The translations under genes and the position numbers were made by a program. The notes beneath the pieces are model-generated. The model was not told the DNA's origin and ran no database searches. It saw only the letters and a list, made by a program, of their open reading frames with translations. A stretch of DNA of 22,068 nucleotides from Flavobacteriales bacterium (GTDB lineage Bacteria > Bacteroidota > Bacteroidia > Flavobacteriales > PHOS-HE28): the NCBI GenBank assembly GCA_008016945.1, contig SSGN01000006.1, positions 1 to 22,068 of the forward strand, in the 5' to 3' direction. Shown piece after piece: positions 18,327 through 22,068 of the stretch (within the stretch, counting starts at the first letter, position 1; every line of letters begins with the position of its first letter).

Positions 18327-18886
18327 AGTGCTTCTCGATTGCATCGTTCGCACTTGCATCGTCCCTGGCAGCCGCACAGGCCGAAAAGGACACCGTGTTC
18401 ATCAAGGCGAACGTGACCCCGTACGACTCGACCGTGTCGTACCGCATTGATACGCTACTGTTCGATTCGCCAATGATGCGGCACATACTTGTGGGTACTA
18501 CGGTGCTGACCGCGAGTCCAAAGAACGAAAGTGCAAGGAACTTCGGTTATTCGCTTCTTGCTTTGGGGGCATCTGCATGTCAGAAAGAACTCGATGGACC
18601 CGCGAAGGATGGTTCGGATCGTGTGATCAGTGTACTTCGGAATGATACGATGTGGATCATTGAAACGAATATCTCTTCGAATTGCTGTCACTCATTCCTC
18701 GGAGAGATTGAGGTCGTTGATGGATCGATACTGAACCTCATCTATCACGGCTATGGGACGTATTGCTTCTGTGAGTGCTGCTTTGGACTGACCTACCGGA
18801 TCGGTCGGGAAATATTCGTTGACCCGAAGGACGTGAACCAGTTCATGATAAATGGGGATAAGCGAACATTACGTAGGATCGATTGA
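18323..18886 (+). CDS. Secreted Cys-rich protein of unknown function
   Basis: A 187-residue protein with a clear signal peptide (about 1-19, ending AAAQA). The C-terminal half has a distinctive cysteine pattern, NCCHSFLGEIEV followed by YGTYCFCECCFGLTY, that could bind a metal or form disulfides. I recall similar small Bacteroidota exported proteins of unknown function but can name no family. It starts inside the allB stop (ATGA, 18323-18326) and ends 9 bases before alc. Its base and codon use (many A/T third positions, e.g. TCG ATT GCA, GAT ACG ATG) is visibly less GC-rich than the purine genes either side, which suggests later arrival. Nothing in it relates to urate degradation. Confidence 0.7.
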   Translation: MKCFSIASFALASSLAAAQAEKDTVFIKANVTPYDSTVSYRIDTLLFDSPMMRHILVGTTVLTASPKNESARNFGYSLLALGASACQKELDGPAKDGSDRVISVLRNDTMWIIETNISSNCCHSFLGEIEVVDGSILNLIYHGYGTYCFCECCFGLTYRIGREIFVDPKDVNQFMINGDKRTLRRID

Positions 18887-18895
18887 AGAAGTGAA

Positions 18896-19933
18896 ATGAG
18901 CACAGACCCCAACACCCCCGCCTTCACCCACCTCATCGACCTCGCCGCCGAGCGCTTCGGGGGTAAGGTGCTGTGGTGTACCGATGACTTCTTCGCCGAG
19001 AAGGAGAACCTGATCAAGCCCAGCAAGCCCGTCTTCATCGCGGACAAGTACACCGATCGCGGCAAGTGGATGGACGGCTGGGAAAGCCGCCGCAAGCGTA
19101 CCCCGGGCCACGATGAGGCGGTGATCCAACTCGGCGCTGCTGGTGTGATCAAGGGTTTCGATGTGGACACCGCGCACTTCCTTGGCAACCAACCGCAGGC
19201 CTGTTCCATCGAAGCGTGCTATGCACCCGATGGGAATTGGGAGGGAGCGGACTGGGTTGAGGTGCTTCCACGAACGATACTGCATCCCGGGAGCCAGCAT
19301 TTAGTGGAGGCGAACACGCAACCCGCAACACGCCAACTCGCAACGCATGTCAAGCTCCACATCTACCCCGATGGCGGTGTGGCGCGCATCCGCGTGTACG
19401 GCGAACCGCAGCGCGACTGGTCCATCGTTTCGCCCACGGAACTCGTGGATCTGGCTGCTGCACAGAACGGCGCGCTCGCCATCCAATGCAACGACATGTT
19501 CTTCAGCCACATGAACAACCTGCTCATGCCCGGACGTGGCATCCACATGGGCGATGGCTGGGAGACGAAACGCAACCGCACGCCCAACAACCGCGACTGG
19601 GTGATCGTGCGGCTGGCGCATACGGGTGTGCTTAAGAAGGCGCTGATCGATACCGCGCACTTCAAGGGCAACTACCCGGACACATTTATCTTGGAAGGAA
19701 CATCGATCGAAGCACCTGTACCATCGACCCACCGGGTCGACCCGCAAGCGGAGCTTGCATCGATCGCCAACGCGAAATGGAACACCATCATCGAGCGAAC
19801 CAAGCTCCAGGCGGACCATGAGCACCTGTTCGAAGAGACCGTGCATTGCGCGGATCCCATCACGCACGTACGTTTGAGCATCTTTCCGGACGGTGGGGTG
19901 AGCCGGATGCGTTTGTGGGGGACGATCGTGTGA
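18896..19933 (+). CDS. alc: Allantoicase
   Basis: Hydrolyses allantoate to (S)-ureidoglycolate and urea. The 345-residue protein has the two tandem allantoicase domains of the family (about 12-170 and 182-344). Each holds the motif pair DGWESRRKRTPGHDE / DGWETKRNRTPNNRD, then FDVDTAHFLGN / ALIDTAHFKGN, and closes with HVKLHIYPDGGVARIRVYG / HVRLSIFPDGGVSRMRLWG. Two unusual segments are seen in linkers: residues 140-151 from CGCAAC-type repeats, and 271-290 from a palindromic stretch between 9-bp direct repeats. Neither touches a core motif, so the enzyme is probably active. The gene follows the foreign-looking secreted-protein gene by 9 bases. Confidence 0.93.
   Translation: MSTDPNTPAFTHLIDLAAERFGGKVLWCTDDFFAEKENLIKPSKPVFIADKYTDRGKWMDGWESRRKRTPGHDEAVIQLGAAGVIKGFDVDTAHFLGNQPQACSIEACYAPDGNWEGADWVEVLPRTILHPGSQHLVEANTQPATRQLATHVKLHIYPDGGVARIRVYGEPQRDWSIVSPTELVDLAAAQNGALAIQCNDMFFSHMNNLLMPGRGIHMGDGWETKRNRTPNNRDWVIVRLAHTGVLKKALIDTAHFKGNYPDTFILEGTSIEAPVPSTHRVDPQAELASIANAKWNTIIERTKLQADHEHLFEETVHCADPITHVRLSIFPDGGVSRMRLWGTIV
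19316..19346. repeat. CGCAAC-type repeat inside alc
   Basis: CGCAAC or CGCCAAC recurs four times in about 30 bases (ACGCAACC, CGCAACA, CGCCAACT, CGCAACG). It encodes NTQPATRQLATH (140-151), a linker just before the first conserved KLHIYPDGG motif. It has the look of an intergenic low-complexity repeat captured in frame. Confidence 0.6.
19701..19766. repeat. Possible in-frame palindromic insertion in alc
   Basis: CATCGATCG occurs at 19701-19709 and 19758-19766, exactly 57 bases (19 codons) apart. Between the copies lie two hairpins: CGACCC (19725-19730) with GGGTCG (19734-19739), and GCAAGC (19744-19749) with GCTTGC (19753-19758). Direct repeats around a palindromic core of codon-multiple length resemble an in-frame insertion, as known for Rickettsia palindromic elements. 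That reading is an inference. Confidence 0.5.
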
Positions 19934-19998
19934 AATGCGCATGGAACGCAGATGACGCAGAGGGAGCTGATCGACGCAGATGAATGCATGATTGACGC
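19934..19998. repeat. GACGCAGATGA repeat cluster between alc and uraD
   Basis: AACGCAGATGACGCAG (19945-19960) is followed by GACGCAGATGA and TTGACGCATGA, all variants of one word, just before the uraD start. The word recurs in inverted orientation on the far side of uraD (AGCGCCATCTGCGTT, 20590-20604). Confidence 0.6.
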
Positions 19999-20502
19999 AT
20001 GACACTGGATCAACTCAACCGCCTCTCCGAAGCCGACGCCACAGCGGCCTTCACGCAATGCTGCACCGCACAGCGTTGGGTGGAACGCATGGTGATCGAC
20101 CGTCCGTTCGAGAGCCTTGCCGAGATGCTGGAGATCAGCGATCGCATCTGGGAGGAGTGCGACGTGGACGACTACCTGGAAGCCTTCGAGGGTCACCCGC
20201 GCATCGGCGATGTGGAAAGCCTGGCGAAGAAGTACGCGGGCACCAAGGCGTGGGCGGGAGGGGAGCAGAAGGGTGTGGAAGGTGCCGATCCACAGGTGAT
20301 CCAACGCCTGGCCGACGGCAACAAGAGCTACGAGGAGAAGTTCGGGCACATCTTCATCGTATGCGCCACCGGCAAGAGCGCGGCCGAGATGCTCGCCCTC
20401 CTCGAAGCGCGCATGGCCAACGATCCTGAGCACGAGATCACCGTGGCCGCCGAGGAGCAGAACAAGATCACGCGGATCCGATTGAAGAAACTGCTGGTAT
20501 GA
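19999..20502 (+). CDS. uraD: OHCU decarboxylase
   Basis: Decarboxylates 2-oxo-4-hydroxy-4-carboxy-5-ureidoimidazoline to S-allantoin, the third step from urate. The 167-residue protein is the usual family length. It has the catalytic-His motif HPRIGD (His66), FGHIFIVCATGKSAAEML (115-132) and the C-terminal EHEITVAAEEQNKITRIRL block. It works directly after UraH, whose gene follows 118 bases downstream. It is bounded on both sides by repeat-derived spacers and has no Shine-Dalgarno sequence. Confidence 0.95.
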   Translation: MTLDQLNRLSEADATAAFTQCCTAQRWVERMVIDRPFESLAEMLEISDRIWEECDVDDYLEAFEGHPRIGDVESLAKKYAGTKAWAGGEQKGVEGADPQVIQRLADGNKSYEEKFGHIFIVCATGKSAAEMLALLEARMANDPEHEITVAAEEQNKITRIRLKKLLV

Positions 20503-20506
20503 ATTG

Positions 20507-20604
20507 AACGCTGATGACGCTGGTTATGATGATAAGCGCAGATAATGCCAGTTCAGTCCCTTTTCAGATCCGCGTAGATCATAAAGATCAGCGCCATCTG
20601 CGTT
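20507..20604. repeat. Imperfect long palindrome between uraD and uraH
   Basis: The ends AACGCTGATGACGCT (20507-20521) and AGCGCCATCTGCGTT (20590-20604) are complementary at 13 of 15 positions. Inner parts also pair imperfectly: GATGATAAGCGCAGAT on the left with ATCCGCGTAGATCATAA on the right. The ~98-base element fills nearly all of the 118-base gap and would fold into a long hairpin in the transcript. It has no T-run. It is likely a dispersed intergenic repeat related to the block upstream of uraD. Confidence 0.65.
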
Positions 20605-20620
20605 CCAATCCCTTGGTCGC

Positions 20621-20959
20621 ATGAGCACGATCTCCACCCACATCCTCGACACCGCCCGTGGCCTACCCGCCCGTGGTGTGCGCATCACCCTGCAACGCTC
20701 GGCGGGCAACGATTGGGAAGACCTCGCCACGGCTGCCACAAACGCCGATGGCCGCGCGCCGGAACTATTGCCGCAAGGCACCAAGCTGGCCGATGGCATC
20801 TACCGCATGCACTTCGATGTCTCCGCCTACTTCAGCGAACACAAGACCAAGAGCTTCTATCCCTACGTGGAAGTGGTGTTCGAGCTGAGCGGCGATGGGC
20901 ACTACCATGTGCCGTTGCTGTTGAGCCCGTGGGGGTACTCGACATATCGGGGGAGTTGA
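20621..20959 (+). CDS. uraH: 5-hydroxyisourate hydrolase
   Basis: Hydrolyses 5-hydroxyisourate, the PuuD product, to OHCU. The 112-residue transthyretin-like protein has all family marks: STHILD with His7 at the N-terminus, the DGR motif (Arg45), HYHVPLLLSPWGYSTY (94-109) and the C-terminal tetrapeptide YRGS. YRGS separates the hydrolases from true transthyretins. There is no signal peptide, so it is cytoplasmic. The stop at 20959 is 2 bases from the left arm of the inverted-repeat cassette. Confidence 0.96.
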   Translation: MSTISTHILDTARGLPARGVRITLQRSAGNDWEDLATAATNADGRAPELLPQGTKLADGIYRMHFDVSAYFSEHKTKSFYPYVEVVFELSGDGHYHVPLLLSPWGYSTYRGS

Positions 20960-20961
20960 GG

Positions 20962-21004
20962 GAATATCGAACATCGAATGGCCAACACTCAATATCGAAG
21001 TGAA
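20962..21004. repeat. Left inverted arm of the four-helix-bundle cassette
   Basis: This 43-base arm starts GAATATCGAACATCGAA and ends GAAGTGAA. It is inverted relative to 21405-21447: the outer 17 bases match perfectly, as do the inner 8, and the middle differs (30 of 43 positions agree overall). The arm ends at the base before ATG 21005, so it is also the gene's leader. Confidence 0.85.
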
Positions 21005-21391
21005 ATGCCTGCTACTACTGAATCAAGGAAGTTCGATCTGGAGGATCGGCTCGTCGACTTCTCCGTGCTGATGCTGAAGGTGGCCGATGCATTGCCGAAG
21101 ACCTATGCAGGGCAACATCTTTCTGGTCAGCTCACGCGTTCCGGTACATCGCCTGCCTTGAACTATGGCGAAGCCCAAAGCGGAGAATCGCGTAGGGACT
21201 TCATCCACAAGGTCAAGATCTGCTTGAAGGAACTGCGCGAATCCCGGGTGTGTCTGAAGATCATTGATCGTTCAGGCCTACTCAAAGACCACGAGCTCGT
21301 CAAACAAGGACTGGCCGAATGCAATGAGCTGATCGCCATTTTCGTGAAGAGTGTCCAGACCGCCGAAGCGAACCTGCGCTCAGCGAAGTGA
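21005..21391 (+). CDS. Four-helix-bundle protein (S23/IVS family)
   Basis: A 128-residue all-helical protein of the family first seen as ORFs in 23S rRNA intervening sequences. It has the characteristic FDLEDRLVDFSVLML start, LSGQLTRSGTSPALNYGEAQS, and SRRDFIHKVKICLKELRESR in the third helix. Related proteins (Avd) bind nucleic acid next to diversity-generating reverse transcriptases, but none is present here. Function in this genome is unknown. ATG 21005 is preferred to ATG 20978 because the latter lies inside the inverted arm and 21005 directly follows it. The gene interrupts the purine cluster between uraH and the DUF6986 gene without leaving room for anything else, and its job is probably unrelated to purines. 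Confidence 0.88.
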   Translation: MPATTESRKFDLEDRLVDFSVLMLKVADALPKTYAGQHLSGQLTRSGTSPALNYGEAQSGESRRDFIHKVKICLKELRESRVCLKIIDRSGLLKDHELVKQGLAECNELIAIFVKSVQTAEANLRSAK

Positions 21392-21404
21392 TACCGGTTG
21401 TGCA

Positions 21405-21447
21405 TTCACTTCACCATTCGAAATTCCGTGTTCGATGTTCGATATTC
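21405..21447. repeat. Right inverted arm of the four-helix-bundle cassette
   Basis: This starts TTCACTTC and ends TTCGATGTTCGATATTC, the reverse complement of the left arm's outer end. It is exactly as long as the left arm (43 bases) and stops 7 bases before the next start codon. Internally, TTCGA and ATTCG words recur. Confidence 0.85.
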
Positions 21448-21454
21448 GCTTCCC

Positions 21455-22068
21455 ATGAAGTCCAGCATCCCCGCCAAAGACAAGTCACGCATCCTCGACA
21501 CGCTCGGCAAGGCCAACAAGGCGTTCCAAGAGGTCTACCCGGGTGATCGTCCCGATCGCCAGCCGGTGCATACCGTGTACGGCGGCGCCGATCTTTTCCG
21601 TGCCGACAGCGCTGAGAAGATGGCGAACGCCGCGCTGAAGACGTTGCTGGACAACGCGCCCGACTCCGTGGATTTCGCCCGCGCGCTGGAGATGCCTGGT
21701 CATGAGAAGTTGCCGAAGAAGGCCGCGGATGCGAGCAAGCTCGTGAAACGCTACGCCAAGCTGAAGCCCGCCCAACTCAAGAACGAACCCGCGTGGCTCG
21801 CCTACGCCACCTACAACAAGGTCATCGCCAAGCTGCGCACTGAAGCGCTGGAGGATTTCCGCATCGACTTCGAGGACGGTTTCGGTAACCGCAGCTGGGA
21901 CGAAGAGGATGCCACCGCCGTGCAAGCCGCGCAAGAGGTCGCGAAAGGCATGAAAGCGAACTCGCTGCCGCCCTTCATCGGCATCCGCATCAAACCCTTC
22001 ACCGAGGATCTGAAGGAACGCGGAGCCCGAACACTGGACCTCTTCCTCACCGCGCTCAGCACGCACAC
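21455..22068 (+). CDS. DUF6986-type aldolase-like protein (5' part)
   Basis: Only the first 204 codons are present; the frame is open to the right edge, so the stop lies outside. YPGDRPDRQPVHTVYGGADLF near residues 28-48 and the acidic IDFEDGFGNRSWDEEDATA (about 143-161), then GIRIKPF, match the family annotated as DUF6986 / HpcH-HpaI aldolase-like in Bacteroidota and actinomycetes. The acidic run is consistent with a divalent-metal site like those of HpcH/HpaI and citrate-lyase-β enzymes. The reaction is not established to my knowledge. Placement after the urate genes suggests work on a product of ureidoglycolate or glyoxylate, which is an inference. ATG 21455 is the first start after the cassette. 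Confidence 0.75.
   Translation, partial: MKSSIPAKDKSRILDTLGKANKAFQEVYPGDRPDRQPVHTVYGGADLFRADSAEKMANAALKTLLDNAPDSVDFARALEMPGHEKLPKKAADASKLVKRYAKLKPAQLKNEPAWLAYATYNKVIAKLRTEALEDFRIDFEDGFGNRSWDEEDATAVQAAQEVAKGMKANSLPPFIGIRIKPFTEDLKERGARTLDLFLTALSTH

Noticed and set aside
20978..21004. Upstream start ATG 20978 for the four-helix-bundle gene
   Set aside because: It lies inside the inverted arm and would encode repeat-derived residues. ATG 21005 begins directly after the arm and gives the usual family N-terminus.
21005..21391. Diversity-generating retroelement accessory protein (Avd)
   Set aside because: Avd is a relative of this fold, but no reverse transcriptase, template repeat or variable repeat is seen in the window.

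Overview
The window looks like a chromosomal stretch of a GC-rich Bacteroidota bacterium, most likely of the Flavobacteriales. Two secreted proteins end in what look like type IX secretion (T9SS) sorting domains. There is an FtsE-type ATPase beside a large TPR protein and an outer-membrane barrel protein. Ribosome-binding sites are essentially absent, and the sequence upstream of gyrB resembles the Bacteroidota -7 element (TAnnTTTG-like). The taxonomic call is an inference from these traits; there is no rRNA gene in the window.

Layout. 1-570 holds no convincing complete gene but is full of small structures: inverted repeats, a GC-rich tandem repeat, a rho-independent terminator and paired hairpins. 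571-4076 encodes two secreted T9SS-type proteins; the second carries a phage-tailspike-type S74 chaperone domain. 4174-6394 encodes two overlapping GT-B glycosyltransferases. 6430-7119 (minus) is ftsE, convergent with the glycosyltransferases and divergent from a translationally coupled TPR protein / outer-membrane protein pair (7354-12176). gyrB follows (12364-14340) with its own terminator.

From 14449 to the right edge lies a purine (urate) degradation cluster: xdhC on the minus strand and, diverging from it, puuD (membrane cytochrome-c urate oxidase), allB, a foreign-looking Cys-rich secreted protein gene, alc, uraD, uraH, a four-helix-bundle gene and the start of a DUF6986 aldolase-like gene. 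Together PuuD, UraH, UraD, AllB and Alc take urate to 5-hydroxyisourate, OHCU, S-allantoin, allantoate and finally ureidoglycolate plus urea. PuuD would pass its electrons to its own cytochrome c domain instead of making hydrogen peroxide. XdhC would mature the xanthine dehydrogenase that makes urate, whose genes must lie outside the window.

The most unusual feature is how heavily this purine cluster is peppered with small repeats. The four-helix-bundle gene sits in a tight cassette bounded by two 43-bp inverted arms sharing a perfect 17-bp outer end, fitted almost exactly between uraH and the next gene. uraD is flanked by related repeats in inverted orientation. alc carries an apparent in-frame 57-bp palindromic insertion between 9-bp direct repeats. 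allB and alc both carry short tandem-repeat peptides. The inverted-repeat four-helix-bundle cassette is the best candidate for an undescribed mobile or repeat-associated system.
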